Of a stretch of 64,000 bases of DNA, positions 53,372 to 61,071 are shown one piece after another. The stretch comes from Micromonospora_J zhanjiangensis (GTDB taxonomy: Bacteria > Actinomycetota > Actinomycetes > Mycobacteriales > Micromonosporaceae), in assembly GCF_042650605.1 (NCBI RefSeq), contig NZ_JBHSBN010000004.1, forward strand, positions 258,947-322,946, read 5' to 3'. A model generated the notes under the pieces. It saw nothing but the letters and a program-made list of their open reading frames with translations, searched no databases and was not told where the DNA came from. The translations under genes were made by a program, and so were the position numbers. Every line of letters begins with the position of its first letter. The first letter of the stretch is position 1.

Positions 53372-54433
53372 ATGACCTACCGCAATGATCCGTACGACCC
53401 GAAGCAGGTCGCGCTGCTCGACCAGAGCGCCCTCGACGACGCGGTGGACACCGCGCGGAAGGCGTTCGCCGACGCGGCCGATCCGGACGCGCTCGCCGGA
53501 CTGCGCCACCAGCACCTGGGCGACCGGGCTCCGGTCTCGCTGGCCCGCCGGGAGATCGGTGCGCTGCCCCCGGCGGCCAAGTCCGACGCCGGCAAGCGGG
53601 TCAACGAGGCCCGCCGGGCGATCGAGGAGGCGTTCGCGCAGCGCCGTGAGGAGGCCGAGCGGGCCCGGGCCGAGCGGATGCTGGCCGAGGAGCGGGTGGA
53701 CGTCACCCTGCCCTACGACCGCCGGCCGCGCGGCGCCCGCCACCCGTTGACCACGCTGATGGAGCAGATCGCCGACCTGTTCGTCGGGATGGGCTACGAG
53801 GTCGCCGAGGGCCCCGAGCTGGAGACCGAGTGGACCGCGTTCGACGCGTTGAACATCCACCCGGACCATCCGGCCCGGGGCCTGATGGACACCTTCCACA
53901 CCGAGGTGCCCGGCCTGGTGATGCGCCCGCACACCTCCTCGGTGCAGATCCGCACGATGCTCACCCGCACCCCGCCGATCTACGTGATCTGCCCGGGCCG
54001 GGTCTACCGGACCGACGAGTTGGACGCCACCCACAGCCCGGTCTTCCACCAGGTGGAGGGTCTGGTGGTGGACCGGGGCATCACCATGGCGCACCTGCGC
54101 GGCACCCTGGAGCACTTCGCCCGGACCATGTTCGGCGCCGAGGCCAGGGTGCGCTGGCGGCCGCACTACTTCCCGTTCACCGAGCCGTCGGCCGAGTTCG
54201 ACGTCTGGTTCGCCGAGCACCGGGACGGCCCGCGGTGGGTGGAGTGGGGCGGCTGCGGCATGGTCAACCCGCGGGTGCTGCGGGCCTGCGGCGTGGACCC
54301 GGAGGCCTACTCCGGATTCGCCTTCGGCATGGGCATCGAACGCACGCTGATGCTGCGGCACGGCATCGGCAACATGCGCGACCTGGTCGAGGGCGACGCG
54401 CGGTTCACCCGCGCCTTCGGCGTGGGGCAGTGA
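53372..54433 (+). CDS. pheS: Phenylalanyl-tRNA synthetase, alpha chain
   Basis: A 353-residue catalytic subunit of the alpha2-beta2 class II synthetase. An N-terminal coiled coil (about residues 15-100) binds tRNA; the catalytic core has HPLTTLMEQIADLFVGMGYE, LMRPHTSSVQIRTM (motif 2 region), WVEWGGCGMVNPRVL and motif 3 GFAFGMGIERTLML. The ATG at 53372 gives the normal length. It is 42 bases before pheT. Confidence 0.97.
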   Translation: MTYRNDPYDPKQVALLDQSALDDAVDTARKAFADAADPDALAGLRHQHLGDRAPVSLARREIGALPPAAKSDAGKRVNEARRAIEEAFAQRREEAERARAERMLAEERVDVTLPYDRRPRGARHPLTTLMEQIADLFVGMGYEVAEGPELETEWTAFDALNIHPDHPARGLMDTFHTEVPGLVMRPHTSSVQIRTMLTRTPPIYVICPGRVYRTDELDATHSPVFHQVEGLVVDRGITMAHLRGTLEHFARTMFGAEARVRWRPHYFPFTEPSAEFDVWFAEHRDGPRWVEWGGCGMVNPRVLRACGVDPEAYSGFAFGMGIERTLMLRHGIGNMRDLVEGDARFTRAFGVGQ

Positions 54434-54475
54434 CCGGGATGGGGAATCGAGCAATGGGTACGGTGATCTGAAGTC

Positions 54476-57022
54476 ATGCGAGTTTCGCTTTCCTGGCTGC
54501 GTGAACACGTCGACCTGCCGGCCGACCTCGCCGCCGAAGACCTGGAGGCGGCCCTGGTCGAGTTGGGCGTCGAGGTCGAGTCCATCGTGGACCTGGCCGG
54601 CACGGTCACCGGGCCGCTGGTGGTCGGCGAGGTGGTCGAGGTCGAGGAGCTGACCGGCTTCAAGAAGCCGATCCGGTTCTGCCGGGTGGACGTCGGCGCC
54701 GCCAACGGCACCGGCGAGCCGCAGGAGATCGTCTGCGGGGCGACCAACTTCGCCCCCGGCGACCGGGTCGTGGTCGTCCTGCCCGGCGGGGTGCTGCCTG
54801 GCGGCTTCGCCATCGGCGCCCGCAAGACGTACGGGCGCAACTCCAACGGGATGATCTGCTCGGCCCGGGAACTCGGCCTCGGTGACGACCACTCGGGCAT
54901 CCTGGTGCTGCCCCCGGACAGCCCGGCCAAGCCCGGGGACGACGCCCGGCCGGTGGTCGGACTGGACGACATCGTGGTCGAGCCGGAGATCACCCCGGAT
55001 CGCGGCTACGCCATGTCGGTGCGCGGTCTGGCCCGGGAGCTGTCGCACGCCTTCGGGGTGCCGTTCCGGGACCCGGCCCTGGCGCCCGCCCCCGGGGCCA
55101 CGGCCACGCCGGCGTACCCGGTCGAGGTCCGCGACACCGTCGGCTGCGACCGGTACGCCGCCCGGATGGTCCGCGGCGTCGACCCGACCGCGGCCAGCCC
55201 GCAGTGGATGCGGCGGCGGCTGCTCGCCGCCGGCATCCGGGCCATCTCGCTGCCGGTGGACATCACCAACTACCTGATGCTGGAGTTGGGCCAGCCGATG
55301 CACGCGTTCGACGCGCAGCGGCTGGTCGGGCCGCTGGTGGTGCGCCGGGCCGAAGCGGGCGAGAAGCTGACCACCCTGGACGGCGTCCAGCGCACGCTGC
55401 ACGCCGAGGACCTGGTGATCTGCGACGACACCGGGCCGATCTCGCTGGCCGCGGTGATGGGCGGCGAGACCAGCGAGGTGGTCGCCGGCACCACCGAGGT
55501 GCTGTTCGAGGCGGCACACTGGGACCCGGTGACGATCGGCCGCACCGCCCGCCGGCACAAGCTGTTCAGCGAGGCCGCCAAGCGGTGGGAACGCGGCGTC
55601 GACCCGGCCCTGCCGCTGGTCGCGCTGGACCGGGCGGTCGAGCTGCTGACCACGTACGGCGGTGGCACGGCGGGGACCGAGGTGCTGGACGTCAACCACG
55701 TCCGGCCGCGTACCCCGATCAGCATGGACGCCGGGCTGCCGTCCCGGCGGATCGGCGTCGACTACCCGCCGGCCCGGGTGGTGGCCCTGCTGGAGCGGGT
55801 CGGCTGCCGGGTGGCCGAGGGCGCCGACCGGCTCGCCGAGGACCCGGGTTCGGTCGCCGTGGCGGCCGGCGCCGGGGTCAGCCTCGCGGTGACCCCGCCG
55901 ACCTGGCGGCCCGACCTGACCGAACCGGCCGACCTGGTCGAGGAGGTCGCCCGGCTGGACGGCTACCAGCGGATCCCGGGCGTGCTGCCGGCCGCGCCGG
56001 CCGGCCGCGGGCTCACCGCCGACCAGCTGCGCCGCCGCGCGGTCGCCCGGGCGCTGGCCGAGCACGGGTACGTGGAGGTGCTGGCGTACCCGTTCATGTC
56101 GGCGGAGACGTCCGACGCGCTGGGGCTGCCGGCGGACGACCCGTGGCGGCGGGCGGTGCGGCTGGCCAACCCGCTCGCCGACACCGACCCGCTGCTGCGG
56201 ACCAACCTGCTCGGGCCGCTGCTCGGCGTGCTGCGCCGCAACCTCGGCCGCGGCCTGCGGGACCTGGCGCTCTACGAGACGGGTGTGGTGTTCCGGCCCC
56301 GGCCGGACGCCGGCAGCCCACCGCCGATGGGCGTCGACCGGCGCCCGTCGGACGCCGAGCTGGCCGCCGCCGACGCGACCCTGCCGGATCAACCCCGGCA
56401 CGTGGCCGCGGTGCTGGCCGGCGAGGTCGAACCGGCCGGCTGGTGGGGCGCGGGTCGGCCGGCCGGCTGGGCCGACGCGGTGCAGGCCGCCCGGCTCGTG
56501 GTGGCCGCCGCCGGCGTCCCGGACGACCGGTTGGTGGTCCGCCAGGGGGACCGGGCGCCGTGGCACCCGGGCCGGTGCGCCGAGCTGGTGGTGGACGGCG
56601 TGGTCGTCGGCCACGCCGGTGAGCTGCACCCGTCGGTGGTCACGGCGCTGGAGCTGCCCCGGCGGACCAGCGCGATGGAGCTGAACCTGGACGCGTTGCC
56701 GCCGACCCCGGTGGTGCCCGCCCCGCGGGTCTCCGGGTTCCCGCCGGCGCTGATCGACGTCGCGCTGGTGCTGGCCGACACGGTCGCCGCCGAGGACGTC
56801 CGCCGGGCGCTCGTCGAGGGCGCCGGTGACCTGCTGGAGTCGGTCCGGCTGTTCGACGTGTACGCCTCGGAGCAGCTCGGCGCGGGTCGCCGGTCGCTGG
56901 CGTACAAGCTGACCTTCCGCGCGCCGGACCGGACGCTCACCGCCGAGGAGGCGGTGGCCGCCCGGGACGCCGCGGTGGCGGAGGCGGCCCGCCGGTACGG
57001 TGCCACCCTGCGCGGCGCCTGA
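54476..57022 (+). CDS. pheT: Phenylalanyl-tRNA synthetase, beta chain
   Basis: An 848-residue subunit. In order: the N-terminal MRVSLSWLREHVDLP, a tRNA-binding EMAP-like OB fold (IVCGATNFAPGDRVVVVLPG, NSNGMICSARELGL), the B3/B4 editing domain, B5 with RRIGVDYPPARVVALLERVG, the inactive synthetase-like core and the C-terminal ferredoxin-like anticodon domain (YKLTFRAPDRTLTAEE). Length and order are standard. Confidence 0.97.
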   Translation: MRVSLSWLREHVDLPADLAAEDLEAALVELGVEVESIVDLAGTVTGPLVVGEVVEVEELTGFKKPIRFCRVDVGAANGTGEPQEIVCGATNFAPGDRVVVVLPGGVLPGGFAIGARKTYGRNSNGMICSARELGLGDDHSGILVLPPDSPAKPGDDARPVVGLDDIVVEPEITPDRGYAMSVRGLARELSHAFGVPFRDPALAPAPGATATPAYPVEVRDTVGCDRYAARMVRGVDPTAASPQWMRRRLLAAGIRAISLPVDITNYLMLELGQPMHAFDAQRLVGPLVVRRAEAGEKLTTLDGVQRTLHAEDLVICDDTGPISLAAVMGGETSEVVAGTTEVLFEAAHWDPVTIGRTARRHKLFSEAAKRWERGVDPALPLVALDRAVELLTTYGGGTAGTEVLDVNHVRPRTPISMDAGLPSRRIGVDYPPARVVALLERVGCRVAEGADRLAEDPGSVAVAAGAGVSLAVTPPTWRPDLTEPADLVEEVARLDGYQRIPGVLPAAPAGRGLTADQLRRRAVARALAEHGYVEVLAYPFMSAETSDALGLPADDPWRRAVRLANPLADTDPLLRTNLLGPLLGVLRRNLGRGLRDLALYETGVVFRPRPDAGSPPPMGVDRRPSDAELAAADATLPDQPRHVAAVLAGEVEPAGWWGAGRPAGWADAVQAARLVVAAAGVPDDRLVVRQGDRAPWHPGRCAELVVDGVVVGHAGELHPSVVTALELPRRTSAMELNLDALPPTPVVPAPRVSGFPPALIDVALVLADTVAAEDVRRALVEGAGDLLESVRLFDVYASEQLGAGRRSLAYKLTFRAPDRTLTAEEAVAARDAAVAEAARRYGATLRGA

Positions 57023-57029
57023 GCCGCCG

Positions 57030-57269
57030 GTGGGCAACACGCTGCTGGTGGTCGCGGTGGCCGGCGTCCTCGCGTCGGCCACCGCGCTGCTGCTCTGGGC
57101 CCGGCGCCGGCTGCTGCGGGTGGCGGTGGTCGGCCGGAGCATGGAACCGACGCTCCGCTCCGGCGACCGGGTGCTGGCCCGCCGGGTGCCGCTGGCCGGG
57201 CTCCGGCACGGTGACGTCGTCGGCGACCGGCGCGCCGGCGTGGCCCGCGCCGACCAGCGCGGTCCGTAG
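57030..57269 (+). pseudogene. Truncated S26 signal-peptidase-like gene
   Basis: A GTG at 57030 opens a frame with a transmembrane segment (LLVVAVAGVLASATALLLWA) and the S26 serine box VVGRSMEPTLRSGDRVLARR, then GLRHGDVV at about 57213-57227. There the similarity stops; the lysine box and the rest of the protease are missing and the frame ends after 16 unrelated residues. It is the same kind of protein as the intact one at 43709-44161 but clearly not a recent copy. Immediately after the break, the other strand resembles a SARP regulator. Confidence 0.65.
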
Positions 57270-57590
57270 CCGGCGCAGCTGGCCGGCCCGCCCGACGAAC
57301 ACCGCCGGGGCGGGCGGCAGCTCGTGCGGTACCGGCGTCGCCGGCCGCCGGCCCGCGGCGGCGTCGTCCGACCCGGTTGCCCGCGGTGCCGTGGGTGGGA
57401 GGGGTTCGGCGCGGGGGACCGCGCCGCCGCTGTGAGACAGCGACCGGGCCGTCGGCGGGTTCGGCCCGGAACCGGTACGCGGGGCCGCGCCGCCGCTGCC
57501 GGGGGTGCAGCAGTGCCGGTGAACCATCCCTCCGCGGCCCGGACCCGCCGTTCGCGCAGCCGGTCCAGCGCGGCGCGGCGAGCGAACGTA
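57240..57590 (-). pseudogene. Remnant of a SARP/AfsR-type regulator
   Basis: On this strand, about 57255-57335 reads HELPPAPAVFVGRAGQLRRL followed by RTAL, matching the start of the NB-ARC region of AfsR-type regulators (in the intact gene here RQLPPDPAAFVGRVAELR). A Pro/Ala-rich linker precedes it. Further upstream, in another frame, ALDRLRERRVRAAEGWF resembles the BTAD helices. The HTH, the Walker A motif and the TPR part are missing. It looks like the middle of a degraded regulator gene. Confidence 0.5.
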
Positions 57591-57705
57591 GTTATGCTAT
57601 TCGATGTATTTGGAACGTAACCCTCAGCAATGAGAGTTTCAGGTTCATCGATGGGGAGTGAACGGAGTGAACCCCCGTTTCACGGTGGGCGGGGCCTGGA
57701 TGAAC
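57591..57705. other. Lower-GC spacer between the gene remnants and the arg promoter
   Basis: This 115-bp stretch begins with an AT-richer segment (TAGTTATGCTATTCGATGT and on to about 57650) unlike the surroundings. I see no gene or convincing motif; it may be more debris of the decayed cluster. Confidence 0.4.
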
Positions 57706-57753
57706 TTGCGGCCGGTCGAGCGGCTCCATTACTATGACCGCATAATCATACGG
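57706..57753 (+). promoter_or_regulatory. argC promoter with candidate ArgR operator
   Basis: TTGCGG at 57706-57711 and TACTAT at 57730-57735, 18 bases apart, form a plausible -35/-10 pair. A 16-bp imperfect palindrome at 57738-57753 (CCGCATAATCATACGG; 12 of 16 positions symmetric) covers the expected start site and has the AT-rich, CAT-containing look of an ARG box. ArgR encoded at the end of this operon could repress here when arginine is plentiful. Confidence 0.5.
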
Positions 57754-57761
57754 AGGTCGGT

Positions 57762-58763
57762 ATGGGAATTCGAGTGGCGGTGGCCGGAGCGAGCGGCTAC
57801 GCGGGTGGTGAGTTGCTCCGGCTGCTCGCCGGACACCCCGACTTCGATCTCGTCGCGGCGACCGCGCACAGCCACGCCGGCCAGCCGGTATCCGCCGTAC
57901 ATCCGCAGTTGACCGGTCTCGGCCTGACGTTCACCGCGACCGGACCGGCGGCGCTGGCCGACGCGGACCTGGTCTTCCTGGCGCTGCCGCACGGCCGGTC
58001 GGCCGCCCTGGCCGCGGAGCTGCCGGACTCGGTCAAGGTGGTGGATCTCGGCGCCGACCACCGGCTCGCCGACCCGGACGCCTGGGCCCGCTACTACGAC
58101 GGGCCGCACGCCGGCACCTGGACCTACGGGCTGCCCGAACTGCCCGGCCAGCGGGCGGCGGTCGCGGCCGCGGACCGGGTCGCCGCCGCCGGCTGCTACG
58201 CCGCCACCGTCACCCTGGCCCTCGCCCCGCTGATCGCGGCCGGCGTCGCGGCCGCCGACGACGTCGTGGTCGTCGCCGCCTCGGGTACGTCCGGGGCCGG
58301 CCGGACGGCCAAGGCCCACCTGCTCGGCAGCGAGGTGATGGGCGACCTGTCGCCCTACAAGGTCGGCGCCCACCAGCACGTGCCGGAGATCAAGCAGGCG
58401 ACCGGGGCCACCGGGCTGTCCTTCACGCCGGTGCTGGCGCCGATGCCGCGCGGCATCCTGGCCACCGTGACGGCCCGACCGACCGGCCCGGTCGACCCCC
58501 GCGAGGTGCTCGCCGCCGCGTACGCCGACGCGCCGTTCGTCCGGCTGCTGCCGGCGGGGCAGTGGCCGCACACCGCGGCCACCCTGGGCTCCAACGCCTG
58601 CCACCTGCAGGCCACCGTCGACCTCGACACCGGCCGGCTGATCGTGGTCAGCGCGCTGGACAACCTCGGCAAGGGCGCCGCCGGCCAGGCCGTGCAGTGC
58701 GCCAACCTGATGACAGGCCTCCCGGAAACCACCGGCCTCTCCCCCTACGGAGTAGCACCGTGA
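57762..58763 (+). CDS. argC: N-acetyl-gamma-glutamyl-phosphate reductase
   Basis: A 333-residue NADPH enzyme, third step of arginine synthesis. GASGYAGGELLRLLAGHP, LGADHRL, the catalytic cysteine in AAAGCYAATVTLALAPL, and KVGAHQHVPEI are present. ATG 57762 follows CGGAGG. Its stop is overlapped by the start of a repeat-encoded mini-ORF. Confidence 0.96.
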   Translation: MGIRVAVAGASGYAGGELLRLLAGHPDFDLVAATAHSHAGQPVSAVHPQLTGLGLTFTATGPAALADADLVFLALPHGRSAALAAELPDSVKVVDLGADHRLADPDAWARYYDGPHAGTWTYGLPELPGQRAAVAAADRVAAAGCYAATVTLALAPLIAAGVAAADDVVVVAASGTSGAGRTAKAHLLGSEVMGDLSPYKVGAHQHVPEIKQATGATGLSFTPVLAPMPRGILATVTARPTGPVDPREVLAAAYADAPFVRLLPAGQWPHTAATLGSNACHLQATVDLDTGRLIVVSALDNLGKGAAGQAVQCANLMTGLPETTGLSPYGVAP

Positions 58764-58806
58764 GCGCGAGGAGTGCAGCGAAGCGGAGCCCCGCAGTCGC
58801 GAACGA
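58760..58806 (+). repeat. 47-bp junction repeat, copy 1
   Basis: The unit starts GTGAGCGCGAGGAGTGCAGC and ends CGCAGTCGCGAACGA. Copy 2 (58817-58863) is identical and lies in the same reading frame after a 10-bp spacer. The unit supplies a stop for the upstream gene, a GTG start and a GAGGAG-like ribosome-binding sequence. Confidence 0.9.
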
Positions 58807-58879
58807 GGGGGCATCCGTGAGCGCGAGGAGTGCAGCGAAGCGGAGCCCCGCAGTCGCGAACGAAAGGTTGACACAGTGA
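58760..58879 (+). CDS. Repeat-derived mini-ORF bridging argC and argJ
   Basis: A 39-residue frame that starts at a GTG overlapping the argC stop (GTGA) and stops at a TGA overlapping the argJ start (GTGA). It consists of two copies of SARSAAKRSPAVANE separated by GASV and followed by RLTQ. Each copy comes from a 47-bp DNA repeat. If translated it keeps ribosomes moving from argC to argJ; the peptide itself has no recognisable fold. Confidence 0.4.
   Translation: MSARSAAKRSPAVANEGASVSARSAAKRSPAVANERLTQ
58817..58863 (+). repeat. 47-bp junction repeat, copy 2
   Basis: Identical to copy 1 at 58760-58806. It is followed by 12 bases leading to the argJ GTG. Confidence 0.9.
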
Positions 58880-60048
58880 CAGTCACCGCGCCCAAGGGAT
58901 TTCGGGCGGCCGGGATCGCCGCGGGGCTGAAGAGCGGCGGTGCGCCGGACCTGGCGGTGGTGGTCAACGACGGACCGGACGCCACCGCGGCCGGCGTCTT
59001 CACCGCCAACCGGGTCAAGGCCGCGCCCGTGCTCTGGAGCCAACAGGTGCTGCGCGGCGGGGTGGTCCGCGCCGTGGTGCTCAACTCGGGCGGGGCCAAC
59101 GCCTGCACCGGGCCGGCCGGCTTCCAGGACACCCACGCCACCGCCGAACACACCGCCGCCGCGCTGAGCAACCGCAACGCCCGGCTGCTGCTCGGCGCGG
59201 GCGAGGTGGCGGTCTGCTCCACCGGGCTGATCGGCGAGCGGCTGCCGATGGACAAGCTGCTGCCCGGCATCCGGCTCGCGGTGCGCGGGCTGTCCCGCGA
59301 CGGCGGTCCGGCCGCCGCCGAGGCGATCATGACCACCGACACCCGGCCGAAGAGCACCGTGGTGGGCGGCGCCGGTTGGACGGTGGGCGGGATGGCCAAG
59401 GGCGCCGGGATGCTGGCGCCGGCGATGGCCACCATGCTCTGCGTGCTCACCACCGACGCGGTCGCCGGGCCGGACGCGCTCGACGAGGCGCTGCGGGCGG
59501 CCTGCCGGCTGACCTTCGACCGGGTCGACTCCGACGGCTGCATGTCCACCAACGACACCGTGCTGCTGCTGGCCAGTGGCGCCTCCGGAATCGAACCCGA
59601 CCAGGCGGAGCTGACCGCGGCGGTCACCGCAGCCTGCCACGACCTGGCCCAGCAGCTCGTCGCCGACGCCGAGGGGGCCACCAAGCGGATCGCCATCGAC
59701 GTGGTCGGCGCGGTCGACGCCGACGACGCGGTGCTGGTGGGCCGGTCGGTGGCCCGCAACAACCTGGTCAAGACCGCGCTGTTCGGCAACGACCCGAACT
59801 GGGGGCGGATCCTGGCCGCCGTCGGCACCACCACGGCGGCGTTCGAGCCGGACCGGCTGGACGTCGCGGTCAACGGGGTGTGGGTCTGCCGCTCCGGCGC
59901 GGCGGCCGAGGACCGGTCCAAGGTCGACCTGTCCGGCCGGGACGTCACCATCCGGATCGACCTGCACGCGGGCTCCGAGACCGCCACCGTCTGGACCAAC
60001 GACCTGTCCCACGGGTACGTCCACGAGAACTCGGCGTATTCATCGTGA
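58876..60048 (+). CDS. argJ: Glutamate N-acetyltransferase / amino-acid N-acetyltransferase
   Basis: A 390-residue Ntn-type enzyme that recycles the acetyl group between acetylornithine and glutamate. It cleaves itself before the nucleophilic threonine in KGAGMLAPAMATML; FTANRVKAAPV, NSGGANACTG and NDPNWGRILAA are further family motifs. The GTG at 58876 overlaps the preceding mini-ORF stop. Confidence 0.96.
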   Translation: MTVTAPKGFRAAGIAAGLKSGGAPDLAVVVNDGPDATAAGVFTANRVKAAPVLWSQQVLRGGVVRAVVLNSGGANACTGPAGFQDTHATAEHTAAALSNRNARLLLGAGEVAVCSTGLIGERLPMDKLLPGIRLAVRGLSRDGGPAAAEAIMTTDTRPKSTVVGGAGWTVGGMAKGAGMLAPAMATMLCVLTTDAVAGPDALDEALRAACRLTFDRVDSDGCMSTNDTVLLLASGASGIEPDQAELTAAVTAACHDLAQQLVADAEGATKRIAIDVVGAVDADDAVLVGRSVARNNLVKTALFGNDPNWGRILAAVGTTTAAFEPDRLDVAVNGVWVCRSGAAAEDRSKVDLSGRDVTIRIDLHAGSETATVWTNDLSHGYVHENSAYSS

Positions 60049-60091
60049 GCGCGAGGAACGCAGCGAAGCGGAGTCCCGCAGTCGCGAACGG
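60045..60091 (+). repeat. 47-bp junction repeat, copy 3
   Basis: It matches copies 1 and 2 at 43 of 47 positions; the differences are AACG for AGTG, GGAGTCCC for GGAGCCCC and the last base. Same orientation and same position relative to the neighbouring stop and start codons. Confidence 0.9.
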
Positions 60092-60107
60092 AAGGCAGGC
60101 ACAGTGA
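60045..60107 (+). CDS. Repeat-derived mini-ORF bridging argJ and argB
   Basis: A 20-residue frame, VSARNAAKRSPAVANGRQAQ, starting at a GTG that overlaps the argJ stop and ending at a TGA that overlaps the argB GTG. It is one diverged copy of the 47-bp repeat plus a short tail, so the argC/argJ arrangement is repeated here. Confidence 0.4.
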   Translation: MSARNAAKRSPAVANGRQAQ

Positions 60108-61000
60108 CGGCGGCGGCCCTGTCCCGGGATCTGAGCGAGGCGCAGCGCAAGGCGGCCACGCTGATCGAGACGCTGCCCTGGCTGGCCCGCTTCTCCGGGG
60201 CCACGGTGGTGGTCAAGTACGGCGGCAACGCGATGGTCGATCCGCAGCTGCAGCGGGCGTTCGCCGCCGACATGGTGTTCCTGCGGTACGCCGGGCTCAA
60301 GCCGGTCGTGGTGCACGGCGGCGGACCGCAGATCTCCGCGATGCTGGACCGGCTCGGCATCGCCAGCGAGTTCCGGGGTGGCCTGCGGGTCACCTCGGCC
60401 GAGGCGATGGACGTGGTCCGGATGGTGCTGGTCGGCCAGGTCGGCCGGGAACTGGTCGGTTTGATCAACGAGCACGGCCCGTACGCGGTGGGGCTGTCCG
60501 GCGAGGATGCCCGGCTGTTCACCGCGGTGCGCCGCCCCGCGTACGTCGACGGCGAGCCGGTCGACGTGGGACAGGTGGGTGACGTCGACGCCGTCGACGT
60601 CTCCGCGGTGACCGACCTGATCGACGCCGGCCGGATCCCGGTGGTGGCCGGGGTGGCCCCGGACGCCGACGGGGTGCTGCACAACCTCAACGCGGACACC
60701 GCCGCGGCGGCGCTGGCGGTGGCGTTGCGGGCCCGAAAGCTGGTGGTGCTGACGGACGTGCCCGGGCTCTACGCGAACTGGCCGGACGCCGACAGCCTGA
60801 TCTCCGAGGTGACCGCCGACGAGTTGGCGAAGCTGCTGCCCGACCTGCGCGCCGGGATGGTGCCCAAGATGGAGGCCTGCCTGCGGGCGGTCCGCGGCGG
60901 GGTGCCCGCCGCACACGTGGTGGACGGTCGGGTGGCCCACTCGATCCTGTTGGAAGTCTTCACCTCGGAGGGATTCGGCACGATGGTTGTCCCAGCATGA
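60104..61000 (+). CDS. argB: Acetylglutamate kinase
   Basis: A 298-residue kinase, the arginine-inhibited control step. An N-terminal helix typical of the arginine-sensitive type (SEAQRKAATLIETLPWLARF) precedes VVKYGGNAM, VVHGGGPQI, and NINADTAAAALA-like LNADTAAAALAVAL. GTG start at 60104 overlapping the mini-ORF stop. Confidence 0.96.
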   Translation: MTAAALSRDLSEAQRKAATLIETLPWLARFSGATVVVKYGGNAMVDPQLQRAFAADMVFLRYAGLKPVVVHGGGPQISAMLDRLGIASEFRGGLRVTSAEAMDVVRMVLVGQVGRELVGLINEHGPYAVGLSGEDARLFTAVRRPAYVDGEPVDVGQVGDVDAVDVSAVTDLIDAGRIPVVAGVAPDADGVLHNLNADTAAAALAVALRARKLVVLTDVPGLYANWPDADSLISEVTADELAKLLPDLRAGMVPKMEACLRAVRGGVPAAHVVDGRVAHSILLEVFTSEGFGTMVVPA

Positions 61001-61071
61001 GCGAGCGAATCATCGGGCTCAGTGCGGGTGTGCCTCATGGCGGCCCGGAGCGCAGCGGAGGGCCGGCATGA
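60997..61071 (+). CDS. Mini-ORF bridging argB and argD
   Basis: A 24-residue frame (MSERIIGLSAG, then VPHGGPERSGGPA) starts at an ATG overlapping the argB stop (ATGA) and ends at a TGA overlapping the argD ATG (ATGA). Its sequence is not the 47-bp repeat, yet its topology is the same. Near its end GGAGGG provides the ribosome-binding site for argD. Confidence 0.4.
   Translation: MSERIIGLSAGVPHGGPERSGGPA

Noticed and set aside
52856..57142. Open frame of over 1400 codons on the minus strand opposite pheS and pheT
   Set aside because: Antisense shadow of two clear genes; composition is arginine/histidine/glycine-biased without motifs.
58760..60091. CRISPR-like reading of the 47-bp repeats
   Set aside because: Only three copies, two adjacent and one 1.2 kb away, without regular spacers or cas genes; they sit exactly at gene junctions.
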